A DNA stretch of 64,000 nt from Fontisphaera persica (GTDB taxonomy: Bacteria; Verrucomicrobiota; Verrucomicrobiia; Limisphaerales; Fontisphaeraceae). Positions 26,723 to 34,893 of this stretch are shown here, one piece after another; the first letter of the stretch is position 1; each line of letters starts with the position of its first letter. The notes under the pieces were generated by a model. That model did not search any database and was not told where the DNA came from. It saw nothing but the letters and a program-made list of their open reading frames with translations. Location of the stretch: assembly GCF_024832785.1 (NCBI RefSeq), contig NZ_CP116615.1, positions 1,674,001 to 1,738,000 of the forward strand, written 5' to 3'. Both the position numbers and the translations under genes were made by a program.

Positions 26723-29503
26723 CACTTCTCCGCCTTTCGGCATTCACCGCGTTCCCGACCGCAGTTAAGCTCTTGTTGCAGCCTTACGTCAGCTGGGTCT
26801 CCATTGCCTTTCGGCATTCACCGCATTCCCGACGCACTGCCCTGCCTCCAGGCTGGAGCTACCGAAACTTGTCGCCATTGCCTTTCGGCATTCACCGCAT
26901 TCCCGACGGCTTCGGCGGTCAAGAAGCCAAAACTTTCGAGAGGCAATGTCGCCATTGCCTTTCGGCATTCACCGCATTCCCGACAACGCAACATAAAATT
27001 AGATTTTCGACGTCCAAACAATAGGTCGCCATTGCCTTTCGGCATTCACCGCATTCCCGACGCGGTTTGCCGGGACGGGCTCGAACAATGGAGGCTGAGG
27101 GTCGCCATTGCCTTTCGGCATTCACCGCATTCCCGACTCTCCCCGTTTCGGTGGACGGCTCGCCAGCACGCCCCTAAGTCGCCATTGCCTTTCGGCATTC
27201 ACCGCATTCCCGACTAGACTTTTTGCGGCTTTCGGTCGTCTAATAAAAAAAGGCTGGTCGCCATTGCCTTTCGGCATTCACCGCATTCCCGACGCCACGG
27301 CAAGGCCGGGGCCAGCAAAGCCAGTGCCGGTCTGTCGCCATTGCCTTTCGGCATTCACCGCATTCCCGACGAGCCATTTACGATGCCGAAATAGAGTCCA
27401 GGCTCAAAAAGTCGCCATTGCCTTTCGGCATTCACCGCATTCCCGACAATAACAACAAAAATGAAAAAGCATGAAAGGGTCAACGCCCGTCGCCATTGCC
27501 TTTCGGCATTCACCGCATTCCCGACAAATCGGTACGAGCTATGGGTAGCTTGAATGAGCAGATGCTGTCGCCATTGCCTTTCGGCATTCACCGCATTCCC
27601 GACGTCCCCTTAACCGCAAACTGGCGGATAAGCCTGTTGCGGTCGCCATTGCCTTTCGGCATTCACCGCATTCCCGACTCTAAACCAGAAAAAGAAAGGA
27701 CTATATGGGAAGTTTAAAGTCGCCATTGCCTTTCGGCATTCACCGCATTCCCGACCCCCGTCAGGAAAACTGACCACAAGCGAAGTGAATAGCGGTCGCC
27801 ATTGCCTTTCGGCATTCACCGCATTCCCGACCTCAGCACGGCGGAAGATTCTACTGAAGATTCCGCGTGTCGCCATTGCCTTTCGGCATTCACCGCATTC
27901 CCGACGGCTGTCGGAGGCGGCGGGCGTCGAGGTGAAAATCCATGGGTCGCCATTGCCTTTCGGCATTCACCGCATTCCCGACGTATGAAAAAGCACGAAC
28001 GGGTCAAGGCCCTTCTACAGCAGTCGCCATTGCCTTTCGGCATTCACCGCATTCCCGACAGTTGACCCGCTCAGAAGTACTCAGCGCCATGGAGGCGCTG
28101 TCGCCATTGCCTTTCGGCATTCACCGCATTCCCGACAAGAACCGTCATATTTTCGAGATGCCGGAAAGCGCGTTTTGAGTCGCCATTGCCTTTCGGCATT
28201 CACCGCATTCCCGACTCAAGGCCCTTCTACAGTACGTAGAGGGGCTTACGGCGGAAGTCGCCATTGCCTTTCGGCATTCACCGCATTCCCGACTGGCCCG
28301 AACCTGAAGTCGTCCCGAAGCGGACGCGGTCGCCATTGCCTTTCGGCATTCACCGCATTCCCGACCCGCGCCAGAGAAAGGAAAGGGCAAGAAATAGTCT
28401 CCCTTGTCGCCATTGCCTTTCGGCATTCACCGCGTTCCCGACGTGGATTATCACCGGGTCTGACGCCGCGCCGCGGTTGTCTCCATTGCCTTTCGGCATT
28501 CACCGCGTTCCCGACTTTCTTTGCCGAAAAAGGCCCCAAAACCACGCATTGCGTCGCCATTGCCTTTCGGCATTCACCGCATTCCCGACAGAGAGGCCTT
28601 GAGGGAAAAGACGGTGAGGCCGTCCGGTGGTCGCCATTGCCTTTCGGCATTCACCGCATTCCCGACTCTGGTACATCACCGGGACGGAATCCGCTCCCCG
28701 CTTGTCGCCATTGCCTTTCGGCATTCACCGCATTCCCGACCCCTGCGGTCTGCAGGGATGGCCTGGAGCAATGGAGACTGTCGCCATTGCCTTTCGGCAT
28801 TCACCGCATTCCCGACGCGTCTGTCGGCGGCCGCAGGGGTCGCGGTCAAAATCCAGGGTCGCCATTGCCTTTCGGCATTCACCGCATTCCCGACCTGATG
28901 GCGGAGATGCCGCCGTCAGGTGGCATCGTTAAGTCGCCATTGCCTTTCGGCATTCACCGCGTTCCCGACGCCAAAGAAGGGCAAATAACCGTCGCCATTG
29001 CCCCTCTCAGTCGCCATTGCCTTTCGGCATTCACCGCATTCCCGACTGCGGTGCCTGTGGGTCGTCCTCAACAAGGCCTACAGCACGGTCGCCATTGCCT
29101 TTCGGCATTCACCGCATTCCCGACAGCTCTGGCGCGCATAGTTGCCGGGATGCCGCCGGTGTCGCCATTGCCTTTCGGCATTCACCGCATTCCCGACGGC
29201 GGAGCCCTCTACTGAGGACTCCAGCTTGGAAGAATGGGTCGCCATTGCCTTTCGGCATTCACCGCATTCCCGACATTGAAGGCATCCCTGTGGTCTGCAG
29301 GGATGGCCTAGAAGTCGCCATTGCCTTTCGGCATTCACCGCATTCCCGACGAAAGCATGAAAGAGTCCAAGCCCTTCTACAGTTTGTGGAGTCGCCATTG
29401 CCTTTCGGCATTCACCGCATTCCCGACGCCGCCAATTGGCGGATTAGTTTGCTTCGGTTTGCTTGCGTCGCCATTGCCTTTCGGCATTCACCGCATTCCC
29501 GAC
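26723..29503 (-). CRISPR. Type III-B CRISPR array, 37 repeats of 37 bp and 36 spacers
   Basis: The repeat reads, on the plus strand, from GTCGCCATTGCC at its left end through CTTTCGGCATTC to CGCATTCCCGAC; spacers are 35-42 bp. The first copy (26723-26759) is degenerate in its first ten bases and has CGCGTTCCCGAC; copies starting at 26797 and 28479 begin GTCTCC, and copies at 28406, 28479 and 28933 also end CGCGTTCCCGAC. In the minus-strand reading each repeat can form a TGCC-GAAA-GGCA hairpin and ends ATGGCGAC, comparable to the 8-base 5' handle of type III crRNAs. The degenerate left end, the AT-rich flank on the right, the direction of the cas genes and the spacer coding sense all point to leftward (minus) transcription, with the newest spacers at the right. 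At least 17 spacers form seven homologous families (see findings). Confidence 0.97.
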
Positions 29504-29650
29504 AGCGCCTTTGTAACCCATTGTGGCGCAAGGGCGCAAGTGTTTTCCAGGTCACGAGGCCATTTTTGTGTTGGCACGCTGTTTGCTTCTTTAACGATAC
29601 AGATTTTCTCAAGTTTGAGCATCTTATTCTCCATCAATGGTTTATGACTT
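29504..29650 (-). promoter_or_regulatory. Probable CRISPR leader
   Basis: This stretch adjoins the last regular repeat, holds no gene and is more AT-rich than its surroundings (minus-strand A-rich). It contains the sequence AGGTCACGAG at 29549-29558, repeated at 29651-29660 in the hairpin beyond it. No clear -35/-10 pair could be chosen. Assignment as leader rests on the array polarity described for the array. Confidence 0.5.
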
Positions 29651-29694
29651 AGGTCACGAGCCCCCCCTTTTTGGGGGTTTTTGGCTCCCGACCT
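29651..29694. terminator. Long imperfect hairpin between the CARF operon end and the array
   Basis: The arms AGGTC/GACCT, GAGCC/GGCTC and CCCCC/GGGGG are nested around a T5 loop with one T5 bulge. On the plus strand a run of nine or more T begins a few bases after the hairpin (about 29700-29708), so it looks like an intrinsic terminator for rightward transcription. For leftward transcripts leaving the cmr operon the hairpin is present but no T-run follows. It probably insulates the operon from the array. Confidence 0.5.
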
Positions 29695-29830
29695 GGAAAT
29701 TTTTTTTTGCAAGTGCCCCGATACTCAGCGGGAGAGGTGTGGTGTCGGGGAATGCAGCCGTTGGGGCGAGGTTCGGCATGAGGTGCTTCATGGTATGGTG
29801 GGAATCAATGGGCATGACATGGAAAAAGAT

Positions 29831-31057
29831 TCAGGCGTTCCAAGCGAAGGGGTCTGAGTGCTGTAAATCTTCTGGGTAAATGAGGTGGATGTTGAGTTCG
29901 GCGGCACGCTTGTGAAGATTCTCGCGGGCTTTGCCCGAGGGGGCAAGGAAGATGCAGAGAAAGCATTGGTTGAAGGTGCCGCCGAGGCGTTGGGCGCGGG
30001 CTTTGATTTGTTCGAGCTGCGACAGGAGTTTGGCGTTCTGGCTTGAGCGCTTGCAGGAAACGTACACGACGCGCACGCCGTCGAGGGCGAGGACGTCTTC
30101 CTCCAATTCGGGGCCGCCGCGTTCGCCAATCTGGGCCGACCAGCGGATGTCGCGGAAGCGGCCAGCGCCGTGGAGACGCCCAGCGATGAGCACTTCCCAC
30201 CAACTGCCGGAAAGGAAGTTGAGGGCCAGCTGGAGGGGTGCGACGGCGCGAAAAAATCGTGTGCGGAAGTCAGGCAGGGGATTCTGGCCGTCGAGTTTGG
30301 CGAGTTCTTCCAAGTCGGCTCGCGTGGAGTCGGGCAAGCGCAGGATATTGGGAGCGCCGCCAGCCCGGTAGCAGCCGGTTTGCACGGCAAGCTGGGCTAC
30401 GGCGGGGGGCACAGGAAGGTCGCGGTTCAGGACGGCGAGCCACTCGGCGGGGCGGCTGGGTGTCGGCAGGTTTTGCATGGCGTCATGGCAGGCCTTCTCC
30501 TGCTCAGGATGCTCGAAGAGGTGTTGAGCCAGCGGATGCCAAGTCTGCCAGTTTTGGCCGTTGGTAATGCGGCCGCAGCCGTTGGCGGCGGCGACAGCAT
30601 GGAGGGTGAGAGAGCGCAGAATGGGGGTGAAGCTCAGGTCACCGCCAAAATGGGCCGCCAGGCCCTCGGCCGACTGGCCATCCACGAACTGGGCATCCTG
30701 AGTGTCCACGTAAAAGGAAGGGGTTTTGTGCTTCAAGGCGGCCACATAGGCGCCGATGGACATGAGCTTGGTGCCACCGGTGAAGTTGAGCAGGGCCTCC
30801 TCGCCACTCTGGCCGGCGCGTTCGATGGCGTCGAGGGTGGCCTGCATGGTCTCCCTCATGCCGGGCATGGGGGAAAGGGTGAGGGTTTCCAATGCCACGG
30901 GATGATTAGACCGGCGGGCGGCTTCGGCAATCCACGCGGAGCGGCTCTGGGTTTTGGGGGTGGCAAGGTGGATGAGGCGGTGAGGTTTGAGTCGCAGCAC
31001 CGGCAGCAGGTTCTGCATGGTCTGCTCGCTGACCAGTTGGATGAGAGTGAGAGGCAT
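29831..31057 (-). CDS. CARF-domain nuclease, Card1/Can2-like (DUF1887)
   Basis: The 408-residue product has an N-terminal CARF domain, the sensor for cyclic oligoadenylate made by Cas10, with the ligand motif NFTGGTKLMSIGAY at residues 91-104. The C-terminal restriction-enzyme-like domain shows a PD-(D/E)xK arrangement: SWWEVLIAGRL, then ELEEDVLALDGVRVVYVSCK at residues 317-336 with the catalytic Asp and Lys. The VSCK ending is typical of DUF1887 proteins such as Card1 and Can2, which cut single-stranded DNA and/or RNA when activated by cA4. It is the last gene of the cmr operon, 22 bases after the HEPN effector gene. Confidence 0.82.
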   Translation of the reverse strand: MPLTLIQLVSEQTMQNLLPVLRLKPHRLIHLATPKTQSRSAWIAEAARRSNHPVALETLTLSPMPGMRETMQATLDAIERAGQSGEEALLNFTGGTKLMSIGAYVAALKHKTPSFYVDTQDAQFVDGQSAEGLAAHFGGDLSFTPILRSLTLHAVAAANGCGRITNGQNWQTWHPLAQHLFEHPEQEKACHDAMQNLPTPSRPAEWLAVLNRDLPVPPAVAQLAVQTGCYRAGGAPNILRLPDSTRADLEELAKLDGQNPLPDFRTRFFRAVAPLQLALNFLSGSWWEVLIAGRLHGAGRFRDIRWSAQIGERGGPELEEDVLALDGVRVVYVSCKRSSQNAKLLSQLEQIKARAQRLGGTFNQCFLCIFLAPSGKARENLHKRAAELNIHLIYPEDLQHSDPFAWNA

Positions 31058-31079
31058 GACCAGGGTTGGGTGGCGAGGC

Positions 31080-32369
31080 TTAAGGCGCCTCTAACCAAGC
31101 TGGCTCCAACGGCGGAATGGGGTTGGCTTGTTTCTCAAGGTCGAAGCCAAGAAAGTCAGCGGCAATTTGTTTCATTTCCTTGAAGCCATCTTCACCGATG
31201 GGCTGGTTGCCGTGGGCAAGGATGCTGGCGTTGCGCTTTTCGGTGGCTGTCCGCCAGCGGCTGTTTTTTCGTCCGCTTTGCATATCGGTAACAATGTCCT
31301 GGGCGCGACGGTGGCCCAGCCGGGCCAGGGCTTGAAAGGTTTGTTCAAGGCTGAGTCTAATTTCCTGCGAGTCCGGCCTGAGACAAGGCTCGAAATCCGC
31401 CAATTGAGATGGCAACATTCGCCGGTCTTTCAGCCTGCCATTGATGAAGGCTTCATGGGTGGCCTCGGCGAGCCAGATTTGACCCTGCATCTCCATGGCG
31501 CGATAGAGGCGGGCGGCGGCATCTTCAAAACGACCCTGCCTGGCTGTACGCAGAGCATTGTCCAATAATTCCCTTAACAAGGTGTTATTGGCTGATTCTA
31601 ATTGGCACTGCTTGCACAGTTCATGGGTTTGTTCAATAAAATCCTGAAGGCCATAATCCCTGCGGCCATCGAAAAGAAGGGGGATTTGGCCACGCAGTTT
31701 CCTCAGGTTGGATTCAGCTTTCCCAAAGTTGAGGTGATGGCGGTGGGCCATGGCCTCGGCAAGCAGCGCAATGGCTTCAAATTGAAGTTTGTGGGGCACG
31801 AGTGGCGCGGTATTTTGCAGGAGGCGGGCTACGGTCTCAAACTGGCAGGAGTTCCAGAGGTCCTTGGCGCGTTCAATTTCGCGGATGGCCAGACTGCTCC
31901 AAGGGTTGGTCAGGTAAAGGGTGTACTCCCGGCCGTCCACGACAATGCCCAGACCGGCCTTTTCCCGCTGCTCACCGCCCACGTAGCTGAATTGCTGGAA
32001 GATTTCGACCGCTGCTAGCACCAGGGCGGCACTCATGGTTTTGGTGCCGCCGGTGTAGTCCACCAGCACTTCGTTGGGCGCCACTTTGGTTTCTTTCAGG
32101 ATTTCTGGGATTTTGCGGCGCAATTCGCAATAACAAGGCCCAAGCTCCTCATAGCGCTCAACTTCTATGAAACGCGGCGTGGGGTGCCAGTCAAGCTGAG
32201 CTTGGATTTCCTCGGCCCGTGCCCGGCTGCCCGCGGAGCAAAAATACCAGACGTGTTTGGGTCGGTATTTGTGGAGGATGTGTAGAATGGGTTTGGGTGT
32301 GCCGCCCACGGAGGCCAGAATCGCACTGATGGGCGGCACAGAAGGCGTACCAGTGTTCATGCTATTCAT
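31080..32369 (-). CDS. CARF-HEPN effector RNase (TIGR02710/Csm6-Csx1 type)
   Basis: The 429-residue product has an N-terminal CARF fold that starts near SAILASVGGTPKPILHIL and carries VDYTGGTKTMSAALVLAA, the ring-nucleotide pocket. A helical middle part follows. The C-terminal HEPN motif RNASILAHG at residues 379-387 (Arg, Asn and His of the RNase site) is the hallmark of Csm6/Csx1 effectors. Cyclic oligoadenylate binding should activate indiscriminate RNA cleavage. The ATG at 32369 is used, eight bases after the cmr1 stop; another at 32360 is possible, and 30 upstream codons inside cmr1 are not family-like. Together with the next gene it gives this locus two different CARF effectors. Confidence 0.82.
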   Translation of the reverse strand: MNSMNTGTPSVPPISAILASVGGTPKPILHILHKYRPKHVWYFCSAGSRARAEEIQAQLDWHPTPRFIEVERYEELGPCYCELRRKIPEILKETKVAPNEVLVDYTGGTKTMSAALVLAAVEIFQQFSYVGGEQREKAGLGIVVDGREYTLYLTNPWSSLAIREIERAKDLWNSCQFETVARLLQNTAPLVPHKLQFEAIALLAEAMAHRHHLNFGKAESNLRKLRGQIPLLFDGRRDYGLQDFIEQTHELCKQCQLESANNTLLRELLDNALRTARQGRFEDAAARLYRAMEMQGQIWLAEATHEAFINGRLKDRRMLPSQLADFEPCLRPDSQEIRLSLEQTFQALARLGHRRAQDIVTDMQSGRKNSRWRTATEKRNASILAHGNQPIGEDGFKEMKQIAADFLGFDLEKQANPIPPLEPAWLEAP

Positions 32370-32376
32370 GGGGCTG

Positions 32377-33180
32377 CTACTCTTCCAATTTTTCCCACGT
32401 TTCTGGCTTAGAGCGGTGGCCTTGCAATAAATGCTTTGCCTGTTGGATGATGGCGTCATTTTGCGCGGTAATTAACAAGCGCAAGTTTCCCTCTAGTCGG
32501 ACGATTTTGAATTTGATGGGTGAAGCCTGACGGGGGTGTGCGGAGCCAAAAACTTGAGGATGGTTCCTTACGGTATCCGTAGCGGCCGCTCTTAATTTTT
32601 CGGCGGTATTACCTGCTTGGGGGTCCGCAAGGTAAACAGGCCACTGACAGCCCAAATCATTTAAACGTTGTCTTAATGCGGCCGGGGTATCGGGCACATT
32701 GTCACCACACGGCCATAAGCTGCCCCCACCTCGGTTGGCGCGAAGCCCAAGAGAGCCGAGAAGCAGCCACACCTCAAGAGCATTAGAGGCTTTTTGAACC
32801 AGATTGTCAGGTAATTCATCGAAGCGGGTAAATACCTCCAAGTGGAACTTGCCGCCGCCAGCAAAAGCTGCTCGGTAACTAGCCTGTCCGCCTTGTTTAT
32901 GGGGTAGCGTTGGAGGTTTAGGATTGGCAACTTGGACTTGCAGGTTGCTTACCCTGAAAACCAGGTTAGAAGCCATGACTTCATTTCTGTATTGTGTCCC
33001 AAACCGCTTCAGGCCCCCAAAGACCTGTTTCTCCTCATCAGCACTACCGCCCAAGGCGCGGAACCACCAGCGCACCATGCCGCGGATGGAAGGAACACGG
33101 ATTTCAGGACTATCCTGATATGCGCCCCGACAGAAAGTTGGGGTTAATAACTCGATGTCACGTTGCCAGTACATACTCAT
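32377..33180 (-). CDS. cmr1: Cmr1, type III-B RAMP subunit
   Basis: The 267-residue RAMP protein caps the 3' end of the crRNA in the Cmr complex. The N-terminal motif PEIRVPSIRGMVRWWFRALG is the family signature, and the glycine-rich loop appears as LGLRANRGGGSLWP. The usual second RAMP domain is shorter than in archaeal Cmr1. The ATG at 33180 overlaps the cmr6 stop by four bases (ATGA), which implies translational coupling; an alternative ATG lies two codons on. Confidence 0.9.
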   Translation of the reverse strand: MSMYWQRDIELLTPTFCRGAYQDSPEIRVPSIRGMVRWWFRALGGSADEEKQVFGGLKRFGTQYRNEVMASNLVFRVSNLQVQVANPKPPTLPHKQGGQASYRAAFAGGGKFHLEVFTRFDELPDNLVQKASNALEVWLLLGSLGLRANRGGGSLWPCGDNVPDTPAALRQRLNDLGCQWPVYLADPQAGNTAEKLRAAATDTVRNHPQVFGSAHPRQASPIKFKIVRLEGNLRLLITAQNDAIIQQAKHLLQGHRSKPETWEKLEE

Positions 33181-34496
33181 GTCAGTTGGAGGTTTAAACG
33201 TTTGAGAATGGATTTTCCCGCCTCGGCATGGCGTCCGCTGGTGAAAGACTGCCAATAAGGATTTTTTCTCCTGAGCCTTCTTCTTTCTTGCTCCGGAATA
33301 ACTGCTTCAAATGCTCTTTTTAGGCCATCGTCGTCCAATTGGTTCATTGCCGGCAGGGCAGCAGGAAAATTATCCTTGGTATTAAGTTTGCCGCGCCATT
33401 GGTCAATGAAGGCGTCAGCGGGAGTAGCCTTATTCATCCCCGCAGCAGGTTGGGCTTGGGTCGGCGCTGTGCGCCCCACTTGGAACCACCCATAGCCGGC
33501 AGCAGTTTTGGCGCCGGCTCCATTTTTGGTCAGCGCATTTTCGATCCATTTCCGAGCGTGGCCTAGAATTTCTTCCTCGGAAAGGGGAAGACCATTAAAC
33601 CAGCGTGTCAGCACCACGGCAAAGCCAAAACTACATCCAGATTCAACGGCCGGGAAATAATTAGGGCGCGGCTCCTCATTATCGGATGCATTTGGGTGCC
33701 TACCCTTGTAGTAATTAGGATAATGTGAATTGACCAGGTCCACCACCAACTTGGGTTTTGTAGTGGGATAGGCCGGCAAAAAACACGCCAATCCTTTGAA
33801 TTCGTTGGTACCCCGTGTCAAAGTGACAGTATTCCCCAAATCGGCTCCTGCTGCCCAGCCAAAGGCCCCATTCCGGGATAGGTCAGGCTTGGCATATCCG
33901 AACAAGAGCAAGGCGGCATCAAGTAATTTCTTTTTCTCTTGTCCGCTGGCTCGTTTAATTTCCCACAGGGCCTGATTGCGAGCGATACCTTTGACCGCAC
34001 TACCCGGAAGGAAAGGCAAACCGAAACAACGATCCAGGCAAATACCAGCGTTTTCCACCACACCACCGGCCATGTTGATCATGAGACGGGATTGAAGGGT
34101 GGCCTCGAAGGTAACTAACCGTTCGGGATAACTTTTTCGCAGATCATCCATGAATTTCTGGGCATTCTCATTCCATGCTTGAACTAAATCCGTGTCGAAC
34201 TTGCCAACTTTGGCCATACTCTCTGCAATTCTGGCATATGTTCTTTTTTTTTCCGCTACTTCCGGCTGGACATTCGGTCCATTAGCTTCTGATCGTAACC
34301 GCTGGGCATCCTCACTCAATAAAGCAGAACCCCTTGTTACAATGCGCAGAACATTCCATCGGCCAGCGTTGTCAATTTTCCTGGGCTCACCCCATACCTT
34401 GGGCAGGGCATATTTTTCATACAGCAGAGCACGGTTGTCCACTTGTTCAGCCCAAGGCCCAATTAGTTCACGGACATCTTTACTCATCGGTATCAT
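33177..34496 (-). CDS. cmr6: Cmr6, type III-B RAMP subunit
   Basis: The 439-residue product is a Cmr6 RAMP. Signatures in order are GLPFLPGSAVKGIARNQAL (crRNA-binding loop), HYPNYYKG, PNYFPAVESGCSFGFAVVL and the glycine-rich GAGAKTAAGYGWFQVG. N- and C-terminal extensions of about 150 and 90 charged residues make it longer than average. The ATG at 34496 is chosen because GGAGGCGACC precedes it; it overlaps the end of cmr5 by 17 bases. Confidence 0.9.
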   Translation of the reverse strand: MIPMSKDVRELIGPWAEQVDNRALLYEKYALPKVWGEPRKIDNAGRWNVLRIVTRGSALLSEDAQRLRSEANGPNVQPEVAEKKRTYARIAESMAKVGKFDTDLVQAWNENAQKFMDDLRKSYPERLVTFEATLQSRLMINMAGGVVENAGICLDRCFGLPFLPGSAVKGIARNQALWEIKRASGQEKKKLLDAALLLFGYAKPDLSRNGAFGWAAGADLGNTVTLTRGTNEFKGLACFLPAYPTTKPKLVVDLVNSHYPNYYKGRHPNASDNEEPRPNYFPAVESGCSFGFAVVLTRWFNGLPLSEEEILGHARKWIENALTKNGAGAKTAAGYGWFQVGRTAPTQAQPAAGMNKATPADAFIDQWRGKLNTKDNFPAALPAMNQLDDDGLKRAFEAVIPEQERRRLRRKNPYWQSFTSGRHAEAGKSILKRLNLQLT

Positions 34497-34878
34497 GGTC
34501 GCCTCCATTATTCTGGGATTTTTCAAAGCGGCGCGCATAACTAAGCCAGGCCAAGGCCTCCTCGGTGGCCAGTTTAAGGGTGTTGCTGTCGGCTGAATTG
34601 GAGAGATAATCCATTAGCTTTTCCAAGTCGCTTTTGTCTTCAGGGACGATTGCAATCTCCTTATGAGCCAAATGTTTGGCAATGTTATTAAAACAGGACT
34701 TCCACCCGCTATTTTCGTTTTGCGCATAACCAAAGGCACCAGCAGCCAGAATACCATTGTTCATGATTAAGGCCGGAAGCTTTTTAAGGACATTGCCGCC
34801 CTCTTGACCCCGTGTGTTTTCGCCGGACCGAGCATAATCCAGAGCGTTGGCTGCACGAATTTGTTCAAGGTTTTTCAT
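34480..34878 (-). CDS. cmr5: Cmr5, small helical subunit of the Cmr complex
   Basis: The 132-residue product is an all-alpha Cmr5. Recognisable parts are the N-terminus MKNLEQIRAANALDYA, LKKLPALIMNNGILAAGAFG (the conserved helix that packs along the Cmr4 backbone) and TLKLATEEALAWLSYARRFE near the end. Acidic residues finish the chain. It lies 15 bases after cmr4 and overlaps cmr6. Confidence 0.92.
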   Translation of the reverse strand: MKNLEQIRAANALDYARSGENTRGQEGGNVLKKLPALIMNNGILAAGAFGYAQNENSGWKSCFNNIAKHLAHKEIAIVPEDKSDLEKLMDYLSNSADSNTLKLATEEALAWLSYARRFEKSQNNGGDHDTDE

Positions 34879-34893
34879 AAGTCCTCCGAGTTG

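Noticed and set aside
28895-29160. Spacers at 28895 and 29125 as an eighth homologous family (both read MPP)
   Set aside because: Only three residues agree and the rest differ, which is within chance.
26636-29652. Many open frames in the array reading peptides such as SPLPFGIHRIPD or VAIAFRHSPHSR
   Set aside because: They are translations of the CRISPR repeat in several frames and change with each spacer; no start signals or family match.
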